Shown here: piece by piece, positions 24,742 through 33,602 of the stretch
Numbering within the stretch: position 1 is the stretch's first letter
How the letters are laid out: every line of letters starts with the position of its first letter
Assembly: GCA_016794595.1 (NCBI GenBank)
Contig: JAEUJN010000076.1
Coordinates: 1 to 64,000, forward strand
Reading direction: 5' to 3'
DNA from: Kineosporiaceae bacterium
GTDB taxonomy: Bacteria; Actinomycetota; Actinomycetes; Actinomycetales; Kineosporiaceae
DNA: 64,000 nucleotides
The notes under the pieces: model-generated
Databases searched by the model: none
What the model was told of the DNA's origin: nothing
Seen by the model: the letters and a program-made list of their open reading frames with translations, nothing else
Made by a program: the position numbers and the translations under genes

Positions 24742-25487
24742 GGTACCGCTTCGCGATCAGCCCCGACGTCCACGCCCGGGACCTGCCCACCTGGTTCGTG
24801 CTCAACACCCGGCTGCAGCGGGCACTGGGACGGCCGGGCCGGGCCACCGTCCACGACGACTTCGGGGCACTGCACCGGGCCTGCGCCGCGGGCGAGGTCG
24901 ACCTGGTCTACGCCAATGCCGCCGACACCGTCGAACTGGTGCGCGAGCACGGCTTCCTGCCGGTCGTGCGGCCGCGAGAGGTGGCCGACGAGGCCGTGGT
25001 CGTGGTCTCGGCCACAGGTCCCGTGACCGAACTCGACGACGTGCCCGACCGGCTCACCGTCGCGGCGACCGATGCCCCGGACGTCGAGCGGATCTGCCGC
25101 ATCCTGCTCGAACCGGCCGACCTGGACGCCGGGGCGATCGACCTCACAGTGCTGCGCAACTACGTGCTGGTGGCCAAGGCCGTGATCACGGGCCAGGTCG
25201 AGGCGGGGTTCTTCCTGCGCCGGGCCCACGACAATCTCTCGGCCACCACCCGAGGGATGCTGCGTCCGCTGATCTCCAGTCGGATCCACGTGGTCAGCCA
25301 CTGCCTGCTGCTCGCCCCGGGCCTGGCCGAGTTGCGAGAGCCCCTCCGCGACTTCCTGCACACCCTGAGCCGGGACCCGGCCGAGCAGTCCACCCTGGCC
25401 GAGCTGGGCGCCCCTCACGGGTGGCAGCCGGCGAACGAGGACGACGTGGAGTTCATGGTCGATCTCATGGACGCCTTGAAACAGTGA
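24738..25487 (+). CDS. PhnD-like substrate-binding-fold protein lacking a signal peptide
   Basis: A 249-residue protein resembling the phosphonate/phosphite-type periplasmic binding domain (PhnD-like): RYRFAISPDVHARDLPTWF at the start, GEVDLVYANAADTVELV and a VLVAKAVITGQVEAGFF segment. The N-terminus has no signal peptide, lipobox or membrane helix, so it appears cytosolic. No ABC permease or ATPase genes are near. It starts at a GTG inside the stop of the PAS gene and ends the five-gene operon. I infer a repurposed binding domain sensing a small ligand for the Roadblock/PAS system. The family assignment is moderately sure. Confidence 0.65.
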   Translation: MRYRFAISPDVHARDLPTWFVLNTRLQRALGRPGRATVHDDFGALHRACAAGEVDLVYANAADTVELVREHGFLPVVRPREVADEAVVVVSATGPVTELDDVPDRLTVAATDAPDVERICRILLEPADLDAGAIDLTVLRNYVLVAKAVITGQVEAGFFLRRAHDNLSATTRGMLRPLISSRIHVVSHCLLLAPGLAELREPLRDFLHTLSRDPAEQSTLAELGAPHGWQPANEDDVEFMVDLMDALKQ

Positions 25488-25489
25488 CG

Positions 25490-25509
25490 CGGCGGTGACG
25501 GTTCCGCCG
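25490..25509 (+). terminator. Hairpin after the PhnD-like gene
   Basis: CGGCGG (25490-25495) pairs with CCGCCG (25504-25509) around 8 nt, 3 nt after the stop. It is short and lacks a T-tract, so termination of the Roadblock/PAS operon here is only plausible. Confidence 0.35.
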
Positions 25510-25634
25510 ACCCGGGGGCCAGGGCACGAGGCCGCTGCAGTCGGGGCCGAGAGGACGGCCACGGGCATGTCAGACTGCGGGCCCGGACAGCAACCGGTCG
25601 CCTGCTCGCAGCCGGCCGCCCGCGGGAGGATGCC

Positions 25635-26876
25635 GTGTCCCACCACCCCTCGACGAGCGCTGCGGACGGCGTGGGCGACCTGCCCCGCGGACGGTGGCAG
25701 GACGTGGCCCGGGCCGCGCGGCTCCTGGCCCCGGACGGCGCCCTGGCGGCGACCATCTTCGCCGAGATGTCGGCGCTCGCCGTCCGGACCGGAGCGGTCA
25801 ACCTGGGCCAGGGCTTCCCGGACACCGACGGGCCGGCCGAGGTGCTCGAGGCGGCGGTGCGCGCCGTCCGGGGTGGGGCCAACCAGTACCCGCCGGGGCG
25901 CGGCATCCCGCAGCTGCGGACGGCAATTGCCGAGCACCAGCGCCGGTTCCACGGCCTGGAGGTCGACCCGGATCACGAGGTGCTGGTGACGGTCGGCGCC
26001 ACCGAGGCGATCGCCTCCGCCGTTCTGGCGCTGTGCTCGCCGGGCGACGAGGTGGTGATGCTGGAGCCCTACTACGACTCCTACGCCGCCACCGTCGAAC
26101 TGGCCGGGGCGGTGCGGCGGACGGTGCCGCTGCGCTTCCCCGACTACGCCCTGGACGTCGAGGCTCTGGAGCGCGCGGTCAGCGGGCGCACCCGGATGAT
26201 CCTGCTCAACTCACCGCACAACCCGACCGGACGGGTGCTCGGCCGCGCGGAGCTGACCGCCGTGGCCGACGTCGCCCGACGCCACGACCTGATCGTGGTG
26301 ACCGACGAGGTGTACGAGCACCTGGTCTTCGACGGCCTCGAGCACCTTCCGCTGGCCGGCCTGCCGGGCATGGCGGAGCGCACCCTGACCATCTCCTCGG
26401 CGGGCAAGACCTTCTCGGTGACCGGCTGGAAGATCGGCTGGATCACCGGGCCGGCTCGGCTCATCGACGCGGTGATCACGGTCAAGCAGTTCCTGAGCTA
26501 CGTGTCGGGCTCGCCCTTGCAGCCGGCGGTCGCCGAGGCGCTCGCCTTGCCGGATGCGGTCTACCGCTCCCTGGCGAACCGGTTGCAGGCCGGGCGGGAC
26601 CAGCTGATCGAGGGGCTGCGCGCCGCCGGGTTCGAGGTCGCGCCGACCAGCGGGACCTACTTCGTGGTGGCCGACGCCGCACCCCTGGGGGTCGGCGACT
26701 CACTGGACTTCTGTCGGCGGCTGCCCGAGCTCGCGGGCGTGGTCGGGGTGCCGGTGCGGGTCTTCCACGACGATCCGGACGCCGCGGGGGCCCGCTCGCT
26801 GGTGAGGTTCGCGTTCTGCAAACGGCCCGAGGTCCTGGCCGAGGCCACCTCCCGACTGGTCAGGGCGTTCGGCTGA
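25635..26876 (+). CDS. Class I/II aminotransferase, DapC-like
   Basis: A 413-residue PLP aminotransferase. NLGQGFPDTDGP (about 56-67), Asn196 in NSPHNPTGR, the TDEVYEHLVF segment and Schiff-base Lys258 in SSAGKTFSVTGWKIGW are present. This subgroup in actinobacteria includes the N-succinyldiaminopimelate aminotransferase DapC of lysine biosynthesis and methionine- or kynurenine-type transaminases. No lysine genes are adjacent, so the substrate stays open. GTG 25635 has GGGAGGA 5 nt before it. It is 147 bp after the Roadblock operon and not obviously part of it. Confidence 0.85.
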   Translation: MSHHPSTSAADGVGDLPRGRWQDVARAARLLAPDGALAATIFAEMSALAVRTGAVNLGQGFPDTDGPAEVLEAAVRAVRGGANQYPPGRGIPQLRTAIAEHQRRFHGLEVDPDHEVLVTVGATEAIASAVLALCSPGDEVVMLEPYYDSYAATVELAGAVRRTVPLRFPDYALDVEALERAVSGRTRMILLNSPHNPTGRVLGRAELTAVADVARRHDLIVVTDEVYEHLVFDGLEHLPLAGLPGMAERTLTISSAGKTFSVTGWKIGWITGPARLIDAVITVKQFLSYVSGSPLQPAVAEALALPDAVYRSLANRLQAGRDQLIEGLRAAGFEVAPTSGTYFVVADAAPLGVGDSLDFCRRLPELAGVVGVPVRVFHDDPDAAGARSLVRFAFCKRPEVLAEATSRLVRAFG

Positions 26877-26919
26877 CGCAACCGTCCTGCTGACCGGACC
26901 CGGAGCGGGCGCCGGCGGG

Positions 26920-27891
26920 TCACCGCTGCATGAGCTCCTGCAGCCGCGCCTCGGCGGCATCCCGGCTCTGCTGGGCCCGGCTGCGCTGCTGAACGGCCTC
27001 GCTGACCTCGAGCAGGCGCGCCTCGTCCTCCGCCTCCGCGGCCGCGAGGTCGGCCCGCGCCCGCCTCACCCGCTCCCGCGCCGCATCGGATGCCTCCCGC
27101 GCCTGCCGCACGCGCCCGGCAGCGGCGTCCACCTCGCGCTCGGCCCGCGCCAGGGCGAGCTGGGCCTCGCGCAGGGCCCCCTCGTGCCGCTCGCGGTCGA
27201 GTCGCTCGGCACGCTCGCGCTCGGCGTCCGGGTCTGCCTGGCGCCCTGACCGCGACGCGAGCGAGGAGTCGGATCCGAGCTGCGGAACAGAGGACGAGCG
27301 GCCCCCACGGATCACTGCCAGCGGCACTCCCGTGGCCGTGCGGGCCACGGCGTCGGCCAGGTCGACCTCGCCGAAGCCGGAGTAGGTCAGGGAGCGGGTC
27401 AGAGCCCCGGACTCGACAGCGCGGCTCGCCTCGGCATCGGCCAGCGCGGCGACCAGGGTGTCGCGCACCTGGTCCACCACGGATGCCGCGAGGCGCTGCC
27501 CGGCGGCGGCCGCCTCGGTCGAGGCGCCCTCGACCAGGCCGAGCAGGACGGCGTCCCGCTCACCGCGCAGCCGGCGCAGCGCCGAGGCGTCCAACCGGGT
27601 CTGCGCCGAGCGCAACCGCTCCCCCAGGTCGATCAGCTGCTCGAGCAGTTCGGGGCGGCGGCGGACCAGGTGGTTGAGGGCCCAGGCGGCCACACTGGGC
27701 TTGCGCAGGGCGGTGATCTGGGCGGCCAGCTCCGGGGAGCCCTGGCTCTTGGCCTGCCGGGCCAGCGCCGTCCGGGTCGCGACGAACTGCGCGGGCGTGG
27801 CGGCGAACACCTCACCGGCAGCGGACCGGAGGGTCAGAGCTTCCCCGGGGAGGTCGGGACCCCGCGCTTCGCCATCACTCTGCCCGGCCAC
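26920..27891 (-). CDS. Conserved coiled-coil protein of unknown function
   Basis: A 323-residue soluble protein. Its N-terminal half includes KPSVAAWALNHLVRRRPELL, a motif I associate with an uncharacterised actinobacterial family. Its C-terminal third (about 215-323) is a long Arg/Glu/Ala-rich coiled coil. No catalytic motif is visible. GTG 27891 begins it, divergent from the M23 peptidase gene. A structural or DNA/envelope-linked role is possible, but nothing in the sequence decides this. Confidence 0.65.
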   Translation of the reverse strand: MAGQSDGEARGPDLPGEALTLRSAAGEVFAATPAQFVATRTALARQAKSQGSPELAAQITALRKPSVAAWALNHLVRRRPELLEQLIDLGERLRSAQTRLDASALRRLRGERDAVLLGLVEGASTEAAAAGQRLAASVVDQVRDTLVAALADAEASRAVESGALTRSLTYSGFGEVDLADAVARTATGVPLAVIRGGRSSSVPQLGSDSSLASRSGRQADPDAERERAERLDRERHEGALREAQLALARAEREVDAAAGRVRQAREASDAARERVRRARADLAAAEAEDEARLLEVSEAVQQRSRAQQSRDAAEARLQELMQR

Positions 27892-28019
27892 CTGCCCAGG
27901 CTAGGGGCCGGCTCGCATTCAGGCCGTCGTTGCGTCCCCCGCCGGCCATGATCGTCCCGTCGTCCACAGGTCGACAGGCTGCCCTGGACCCTGCCGACCC
28001 CAGCGTCGAGGGTCGGGGC

Positions 28020-29633
28020 ATGGCCGTTCGAGGACTCCTCACCGCTGTGGTCGCCGGAACCGTCCTCGCGGGGGCTGCCGTGGGCACCGCAGCCCGGGGC
28101 ACCGGCGAGAGCAGTCTGGTGAGCTCGATCCCGGGCGCGCCATCCCGGGGGCCCGCCGCGGTGGTCGACTCCGGTCCTGCCGCGGCGGCGCCTCCCCCGA
28201 GGGCCGACGACGTGCCCCCTGAGCCGGGTGCGATCGCACCGTCCCGGGGCTGGGTGTGGCCGGTTCCCGCACCGCACCCGGTGCTCCGCCGATTCGCCAT
28301 CGGGCCGCATCGGTGGTCGGCCGGCCATCGCGGGGTCGACCTGGCCGCCCCGGCCGGCGGCGTGGTGCTGGCGCCGGCGGACGGGGTGGTCTCGTTCGCC
28401 GGGGTGATCGCGGGCCGCGGTGTGGTGGCGATCGACCACGCCGACGTGCGCACGACCTACGAGCCGGTCGTGGCCCGGGTGCACCGGGGCGAGGTGGTGA
28501 CCCGCGGTCAGGTGATCGGCGTGCTGGCCGGCGCGGGGTGGCACTGCACCCCCGCCTCGTGCCTGCACTGGGGGGCAGTGCGCGCCGGGCAGTACCTGGA
28601 CCCGTTGTCACTCCTGGGGTTACGACCCCCACCGGTGCTCTTGCCGCTGATCGCCGCCCCGGCGAACCGAGGAGCCTCAGCTCACCTCGGCCATCTTGGC
28701 TCGCAATTGCATGACCGCCTTGGTGTGCATCTGGCAGATGCGCGACTCGGTGACCCCGAGCACCCTGCCGATCTCGGCCAGGGTCAGTCCCTCGTAGTAG
28801 TAGAGCGTGATCACGATCTTCTCGCGCTCGGGCAGCTGGTTGATCGCCCGGGAGAGGATGAACTTGGTCTCCTCCGCCTCGAAGGCGGTCACCGGGTCCT
28901 CGGCCTTGGTGTCCTCGAGCGTGTCGACCAGCGACAACTTGTCGCCCTTCTCCCCGCCGACGGTGAGCAGCTCGTCGAGTGCGACCACGTTCACGTAGGA
29001 GACCTGGGAGAAGATCGCGTGCAGCTCGGGCAGGCTGATCCCCAGCCGCGAGGCCACCTCGGCCTCACTCGGGCTCCGGTGGAGCTCGGCCTCCAGCGCC
29101 GAGTAGGCCCGTTCGACCTCCCGGGCCTTGAACCGGATCGAGCGCGGGATCCAGTCGATGGCCCGCAGCTCGTCGATGATCGCCCCGCGGATGCGCGAGA
29201 TCGCGTAGGTCTCGAACTTGATCGCCCGTTCGATGTCGAACTTCTCGATGGCGTCGATCAGCCCGAAGATCCCGTAGGAGACCAGGTCCGCCTGTTCGAT
29301 GTTGGGCGGCAGCCCGACCCCCACCCGGCCGGCCACGTACTTGACCAGGGGCGAGTAGTGCAGGATCAACTGCTCGCGGGTCGCGGGATCGGCTGTGGAC
29401 TTGAACCGCACCCACCGTGCCCGCAGCGCTGCCTCGTTGGCGGCCACAGGGTCCACCTCGTGCACCCTGACCTCGTCCGCGACCACTCGGCCGTGTCTCC
29501 CCTCTGCCCCGTGGGGCCGTGCTCGCCGCCGCAGGCTTCCCCCACGTCCGGCGGGTCAGGCCCGGGGATGGGCCTGGCGGTGGCCGGCCCGGAGCCGCTC
29601 CACCGAGACGTGCGTGTAGATCTGCGTTGTTGA
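28020..29633 (+). CDS. Secreted M23 (LytM-like) peptidase; reading frame runs through whiG antisense
   Basis: The credible protein is the first ~210 residues. A signal peptide ([20 protein letters not shown]) and a Pro/Ala-rich linker precede a LytM/M23 domain with HRGVDLAAP (His near 103, metal ligand) and a [20 protein letters not shown] end. Family members usually stop a few residues later. Here the frame has no stop until 29633 and continues for about 320 codons antisense to whiG, giving a nonsense-like Asp/Leu/Gly-rich tail. Either the stop was lost by mutation or a sequence error, or a tailed protein is made. ATG 28020 is chosen for the signal peptide. The role would be peptidoglycan remodelling or activation of hydrolases. 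Confidence 0.6.
   Translation: MAVRGLLTAVVAGTVLAGAAVGTAARGTGESSLVSSIPGAPSRGPAAVVDSGPAAAAPPPRADDVPPEPGAIAPSRGWVWPVPAPHPVLRRFAIGPHRWSAGHRGVDLAAPAGGVVLAPADGVVSFAGVIAGRGVVAIDHADVRTTYEPVVARVHRGEVVTRGQVIGVLAGAGWHCTPASCLHWGAVRAGQYLDPLSLLGLRPPPVLLPLIAAPANRGASAHLGHLGSQLHDRLGVHLADARLGDPEHPADLGQGQSLVVVERDHDLLALGQLVDRPGEDELGLLRLEGGHRVLGLGVLERVDQRQLVALLPADGEQLVECDHVHVGDLGEDRVQLGQADPQPRGHLGLTRAPVELGLQRRVGPFDLPGLEPDRARDPVDGPQLVDDRPADARDRVGLELDRPFDVELLDGVDQPEDPVGDQVRLFDVGRQPDPHPAGHVLDQGRVVQDQLLAGRGIGCGLEPHPPCPQRCLVGGHRVHLVHPDLVRDHSAVSPLCPVGPCSPPQASPTSGGSGPGMGLAVAGPEPLHRDVRVDLRC
28677..29486 (-). CDS. whiG: RNA polymerase sigma factor, WhiG/FliA family
   Basis: A 269-residue sigma-28-type factor. Region 2 (about 44-115) has [38 protein letters not shown] and [19 protein letters not shown]. 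Region 3 has [19 protein letters not shown], and region 4 (about 215-262) ends in [20 protein letters not shown]. In Streptomyces WhiG starts spore formation in aerial hyphae; FliA controls flagellar and chemotaxis genes. No flagellar or anti-sigma gene is in this window. It starts at GTG 29486 and lies beside xerC, an arrangement seen in other actinobacteria. The M23 frame overlaps it antisense. Confidence 0.95.
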   Translation of the reverse strand: MVADEVRVHEVDPVAANEAALRARWVRFKSTADPATREQLILHYSPLVKYVAGRVGVGLPPNIEQADLVSYGIFGLIDAIEKFDIERAIKFETYAISRIRGAIIDELRAIDWIPRSIRFKAREVERAYSALEAELHRSPSEAEVASRLGISLPELHAIFSQVSYVNVVALDELLTVGGEKGDKLSLVDTLEDTKAEDPVTAFEAEETKFILSRAINQLPEREKIVITLYYYEGLTLAEIGRVLGVTESRICQMHTKAVMQLRAKMAEVS

Positions 29634-30614
29634 CAGCGTAGCGTGACCGAGCAACTCCTGAACGCTACGAAGGTCGGCACCGCCGTCCAGCAAGTGGGTG
29701 GCCGCGGAGTGCCTCAGGCCGTGGGGACCCAGGGCCGGGGCACCCTCGACCGCCCCGATCGCCCGGTGGACCACCTCGCGCACCTGCCGCGGGTCGACGC
29801 GGCGTCCCCGCCGCCCCAGGAACACCGCCCCGGCGTCGCGTCGTGGCTGGTCAGCGGGCTGATCGGCGACGCGGGCGGCGGGTGGGGCGGTGCGTCCGGC
29901 GGTCCTGGGTGCAGCGCCGCCGGCGCGTCCGACCGCACCGACCAGGCCGACCAGGACCGGCCGGCCCTGCTCCAGCCAGGCCCGGACGGCCCGGTCGGCG
30001 GGTACCCCGAACGGCACCACCCGCTGCTTGTCCCCCTTGCCGAGCACGCGGATCGTGCGGCGGGAGTGGTCGAGGTCACCCAGGTCGAGACCCACGAGTT
30101 CACCCACTCGGACGCCGGTCGCGTAGAGCAGTTCGAGCATCGCGCGGTCGCGCAAGGCCACGGCGACGTCGATGGCGTCGTACTCGGCACCCTCGCGCGC
30201 AGCCAGGACGTCCGACTCAGCGACGTCCAACATGTCCTCCGCCTGGCGCCTGCGCAGTACCCCCGGCAACGCCCGAGCGGCCTTGGGGGATCGCAATCGG
30301 GTGCCGGGGTCGGCACCCAGGCGTCCGGTGCGGACCAGCCAGCGGGTGAACGACCGAGCGGACGCCGCTCGCCGCGCAATGGTCGCCCGCGCCATCCCGG
30401 CGGCGCTCATCCGGGCCAGCCAGGAGCGCAGCAGCGAGAGATCGATGTGCTCCAGGTCCACCCCACGCTCGGGCGCGTCGTCGCCGCCGAGGACGAAGGC
30501 GAGCAGGTCGCGCACATCGCCCAGGTAGGCGCGGCAGGTGTGGTCCGACCGCGAACGTTCCAGCCGCAGATGATCGCCGTAGGCGGCGATCAGCGGCTCG
30601 ACAGCGGTCTCCAC
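29556..30614 (-). CDS. xerC: Tyrosine recombinase XerC
   Basis: A 352-residue site-specific recombinase for chromosome dimer resolution at dif. An N-terminal SAM-like core-binding domain (about 4-95) precedes the catalytic domain with all residues: Arg169 (ATGVRVGEL), Lys193 (GKGDKQR), His298 and Arg301 ([10 protein letters not shown]), His324 ([15 protein letters not shown]) and nucleophile Tyr333. About 45 extra Ala/Arg/Pro-rich residues (about 220-262) interrupt the catalytic domain between Lys193 and His298. The frame is open upstream; GTG 30614 gives the usual N-terminus but lacks a clear ribosome binding site. Confidence 0.92.
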   Translation of the reverse strand: METAVEPLIAAYGDHLRLERSRSDHTCRAYLGDVRDLLAFVLGGDDAPERGVDLEHIDLSLLRSWLARMSAAGMARATIARRAASARSFTRWLVRTGRLGADPGTRLRSPKAARALPGVLRRRQAEDMLDVAESDVLAAREGAEYDAIDVAVALRDRAMLELLYATGVRVGELVGLDLGDLDHSRRTIRVLGKGDKQRVVPFGVPADRAVRAWLEQGRPVLVGLVGAVGRAGGAAPRTAGRTAPPAARVADQPADQPRRDAGAVFLGRRGRRVDPRQVREVVHRAIGAVEGAPALGPHGLRHSAATHLLDGGADLRSVQELLGHATLSTTQIYTHVSVERLRAGHRQAHPRA

Positions 30615-30765
30615 CCGGCCACGGTGACCCGCCGAGCCCCTTGCGGACAAGGCGGCACGCGGGATCGCGCCGGCCCGCGCTCGACGGCAGCCGCTGGTCT
30701 CCGCACCGGTGGCCCCTGACCAGCGGTGGGCTTGCCGCTGCCCGAACCCCGTGATGCCCTGGGCC

Positions 30766-31239
30766 ATGAACGATGCAGCCTCGGCCCGCGGCGTCCCGCA
30801 CCCGGGTCCCTGCGACTGCGGCAGCGCGACCTCCGATGGCGACCCGGACCCGGTCACCGCCGCGGCCGGGATGGGCCAGGTGGTCCGTGGCTTCGTGCAG
30901 TTCCCCCCTGGGCCGGCGCGCCACCTGACCCGGCTGCGGATCAGCCTTCGCCGCATCGACCTGGCCGACGCCCCGGCCGTGACCCTCGCCTGCGTCGACC
31001 TGCCGGACGTGGTCGTCCCCTCCGCCGGACACGTGCCCTTCGCGCTCCCCTTGCCCCCCGAGGTTGCCCAGGTCGTCGCCCGACACTCCGCTGGGGTGAC
31101 CCTCGCCGTCCGGGCCCACGCCGACGTGGACGGCAGCGGACAGGTCCAGGTCGGCGATCTGGTCAGCACCACGACCACGCTGATCGCGACCGACTCGCCG
31201 GCTCCCGTGACGATCACGGTGCAACCCGTCACCGGTTGA
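30766..31239 (+). CDS. YbaY-domain protein
   Basis: A 157-residue protein whose body (about 35-157) matches the YbaY / pullulanase-associated domain: [42 protein letters not shown] and [21 protein letters not shown]. In Proteobacteria this beta-sandwich is usually found in small lipoproteins. Here the N-terminus has no signal peptide or lipobox. Alternative starts at GTG 30751 or ATG 30754 do not add one. It stands alone between xerC and the astacin gene. The function of the domain is unknown. Confidence 0.7.
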   Translation: MNDAASARGVPHPGPCDCGSATSDGDPDPVTAAAGMGQVVRGFVQFPPGPARHLTRLRISLRRIDLADAPAVTLACVDLPDVVVPSAGHVPFALPLPPEVAQVVARHSAGVTLAVRAHADVDGSGQVQVGDLVSTTTTLIATDSPAPVTITVQPVTG

Positions 31240-31343
31240 GCCGCAACGGGTTTCGACTCCTCCTCACCCGTTTCGGACTCCGCCGCGCGTCCCCGCACCT
31301 CGACGACCGATCACCAGCGGATCGTTTGTCCCGAAATGGGCGT

Positions 31344-31358
31344 ATCACCGTTGGTGAT
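31344..31358. promoter_or_regulatory. Palindrome ATCACC-GTT-GGTGAT upstream of astacin gene
   Basis: A perfect 6-bp inverted repeat with a 3-nt centre, 78 bp before the protease start. It could be an operator. The 197-bp spacer also holds two similar CGTTTCGACTCC/CGTTTCGGACTCC-like words near 31250-31280. Confidence 0.3.
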
Positions 31359-31436
31359 GACCTCCTCTACCCACTGCGTCCATGCCGTGGGCGCTGACCC
31401 TGCATCAGCTGCAGACACCTCGAGGAGGTGACGCTG

Positions 31437-33536
31437 ATGTCCACCCAGGACATCACCACCGTGGCCGATGAGGCAGCGGCGAGCACCGACGTGCGCCGTG
31501 GCTACCTCACCGGACCTGGATTCGTCGATGCCCCCGTCCGCTACAGCGTGGTCAACGGGATCGCGCTCTACGACGGCTGCATCGACATGGGCCCCGTGGA
31601 GGAGGTCGAACGCCACACCGCCCAGGTCGACGCCCGACTGGCCGCCGAGGCCGGCGCGAGGGCGTCGATCACCGAACCGTCGGCGACCAGCGCGCGGCGT
31701 CCCGAGATCTCGGACGCCGCACCGGCCGACCCCCGCCCGTCGTCCGGGATCGGGCTGCCGACCGACTCGAGCCAGTTGTGGACCAACGGCGTGGTGCCGT
31801 TCGTGATCGACGCGGGACTGCCCAACCAGCAGCGCGTCACCGACGCCGTGACCCACTTCGCGCAGAACTCCCCGATCCGCCTCATCGCCCGGACGAACCA
31901 GGCCGACCACGTGCGCTTCGTCAGCAACGGCGACGCCAACTTCAGCTCCTCGCCGATCGGCCGGCGGGGAGGCGAGCAGGTCATCCGGATCTCCAACGGG
32001 GCCTCGACCGGCACCGTGATCCACGAGATCTGCCACAGCCTGGGCATCCTGCACGAGCAGAGCCGGTGCGATCGCGACTCTTTCGTCACGATCAACTACG
32101 CCAACGTCACCGCGGGCTTCGAGTCGAACTTCGACAGGTTCTGCACAGGGTTCCGGGATTACTTCGACTACGACTTCGGCTCGATCATGCACTACCCCGG
32201 CAACGCCTTCTCCAGCAACGGTCAGCCGACGATCGTGCCCCGCGTCGCCGGCGTCACCCTGGGTCAGCGCACCGGGCTCAGCTTCGGTGATCGCCTGACC
32301 ATCGCCGAGATGTACCGGCGGTTCACCGACTCCGGTCACCACGGGGTCTGGCGTTCGGGGAACAACGCCCACGCCCTGTGGGTGAACGCGACCTGGGCCG
32401 ACTTCGTGGCCAAGTGGCAGGAGTGGGGCGCCGTGGGGTTGCGCCTGATCGACGTGAACGTGCGCAACACCCCGGCCGGGCAGCGCTACTCAGGGGTCTG
32501 GTCGGCCGGCACCGGCGGCTACGGCCTGTGGGCCAACGCCGACTGGAACAGCTTCGTGGCCAAGTGGCAGGAGTGGTCCGCCCAGGGCCTGCGCCTGGTC
32601 GACCTGCACGTGCTGCGCGTCGGCAATGCCTTCCGCTACACCGGCGTGTTCCTGCCGGGCACCGGCGGCTACGGCCTGTGGGCCAACGCCAGCTGGGACA
32701 ACTTCGTGGCCAAGTGGCAGGAGTGGTCCGCCCAGGGCTTGCGCCTGGTCGACGTCAACGCCGTGCGGGTCGGTGCCCAGACCTACTACACCGGGGTGTT
32801 CCTGCCCGGCACGGGCGGGCACGGCCTGTGGGGCAACGCCAGCTGGGACAACTTCGTGGCCAAGTGGCGCGAGTGGTCAGCTCAGGGCTTGCGCCTGGTC
32901 GACGTCAACGCCCACGTCTCGAACGGGCAGACGCTGTGGACCGGCGCGTTCCTGCCCGGCACGGACGGCTACTACCTGTGGGGCAACGCCCCCTGGGAGG
33001 GCTTCCGGGCCAAGTGGCAGCAGTTGGCGACGCAGGGACTGCGGTTGGTCGACTACGAGTTCACCGAGCCGCAGCACGCCGCGGGACCGACCTTGGACGC
33101 CGCGGGCGTCCCGGTCCCGGCCGACCAGGACGAGGACTCCGGTGGCGGCATCTGGTTCGCCGAGGTTCCGGTCCCGGATCGGCGCGCCGTCACGAGCGAG
33201 CCGAACCTGGACTCCGTCGACGGGCACGGGACCGGCTTCCTGGTGACCGAGCGGGAGGCGGGTGCCGCAGCATCGGCGACCGCCCGCCTCGGTGACAGGA
33301 CCTCGGACTCCTCGCTCAACGGCGTCGGGGCCGACGACGGACGGGGCCGAGGCCTGCTGGTCGTGGACGGCGAGCGCGCGCCCACGATGGCCACCGGCAG
33401 TGTGCCTCAGCACCCCGCTGAGGGTTCACCGGACGACGGCAGCGGCCAGGGTGGGGCGGTCCTGGCCGACTCCCCCGTCACGGCGAACGGTGTCCCGGCC
33501 GGGGACGGCACAGGGGACCTGATCGTCACCGGCTGA
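31437..33536 (+). CDS. Astacin-like (M12) metalloprotease with five C-terminal repeats
   Basis: A 699-residue protein. The zinc site is complete: HEICHSLGILHE (His196, Glu197, His200, His206), with Met-turn SIMHY (Met251, Tyr253). Residues about 115-300 form the protease. Residues about 301-545 hold five 50-residue repeats with the core FVAKWQEWSAQGLRLVDV, of the bacterial tandem-repeat type attached to hydrolases. An acidic, Gly/Ser-rich tail of ~150 residues follows. ATG 31437 has GAGGAGG 8 nt before it; an in-frame GTG at 31428 overlaps that site. No signal peptide or membrane segment is visible, which is odd for astacins. It may leave by another route, be activated after removal of the ~110-residue pro-region, or act in the cytosol. 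Confidence 0.88.
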   Translation: MSTQDITTVADEAAASTDVRRGYLTGPGFVDAPVRYSVVNGIALYDGCIDMGPVEEVERHTAQVDARLAAEAGARASITEPSATSARRPEISDAAPADPRPSSGIGLPTDSSQLWTNGVVPFVIDAGLPNQQRVTDAVTHFAQNSPIRLIARTNQADHVRFVSNGDANFSSSPIGRRGGEQVIRISNGASTGTVIHEICHSLGILHEQSRCDRDSFVTINYANVTAGFESNFDRFCTGFRDYFDYDFGSIMHYPGNAFSSNGQPTIVPRVAGVTLGQRTGLSFGDRLTIAEMYRRFTDSGHHGVWRSGNNAHALWVNATWADFVAKWQEWGAVGLRLIDVNVRNTPAGQRYSGVWSAGTGGYGLWANADWNSFVAKWQEWSAQGLRLVDLHVLRVGNAFRYTGVFLPGTGGYGLWANASWDNFVAKWQEWSAQGLRLVDVNAVRVGAQTYYTGVFLPGTGGHGLWGNASWDNFVAKWREWSAQGLRLVDVNAHVSNGQTLWTGAFLPGTDGYYLWGNAPWEGFRAKWQQLATQGLRLVDYEFTEPQHAAGPTLDAAGVPVPADQDEDSGGGIWFAEVPVPDRRAVTSEPNLDSVDGHGTGFLVTEREAGAAASATARLGDRTSDSSLNGVGADDGRGRGLLVVDGERAPTMATGSVPQHPAEGSPDDGSGQGGAVLADSPVTANGVPAGDGTGDLIVTG
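32337..33063 (+). repeat. Five tandem 150-bp coding repeats in the astacin gene
   Basis: Units repeat every 150 bp exactly: the segment coding for FVAKWQEW recurs near 32401, 32551, 32701 and 32851, with a diverged copy (FRAKWQQL) near 33001. Units two to four are nearly identical at DNA level while the first and last are diverged, as expected from recent internal duplication. Confidence 0.85.
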
Positions 33537-33557
33537 CACCGCCTGCCGATCGAGCCA

Positions 33558-33591
33558 CGATGTCGTCTCGCCGCACGGCGAGGCGACATCG
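33558..33591. terminator. Bidirectional hairpin between astacin gene and dprA
   Basis: A 15-bp stem (33558-33572 with 33577-33591) with one G-T pair and a 4-nt loop. It lies 21 nt after the protease stop and 11 nt after the convergent dprA stop, so it can serve both. Confidence 0.7.
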
Positions 33592-33602
33592 TCCTCGGTC
33601 CC

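Noticed and set aside
32337-33063. Regular 150-bp repeats considered as a CRISPR-like array
   Set aside because: They are in frame, encode a known repeat domain and have no unique spacers.
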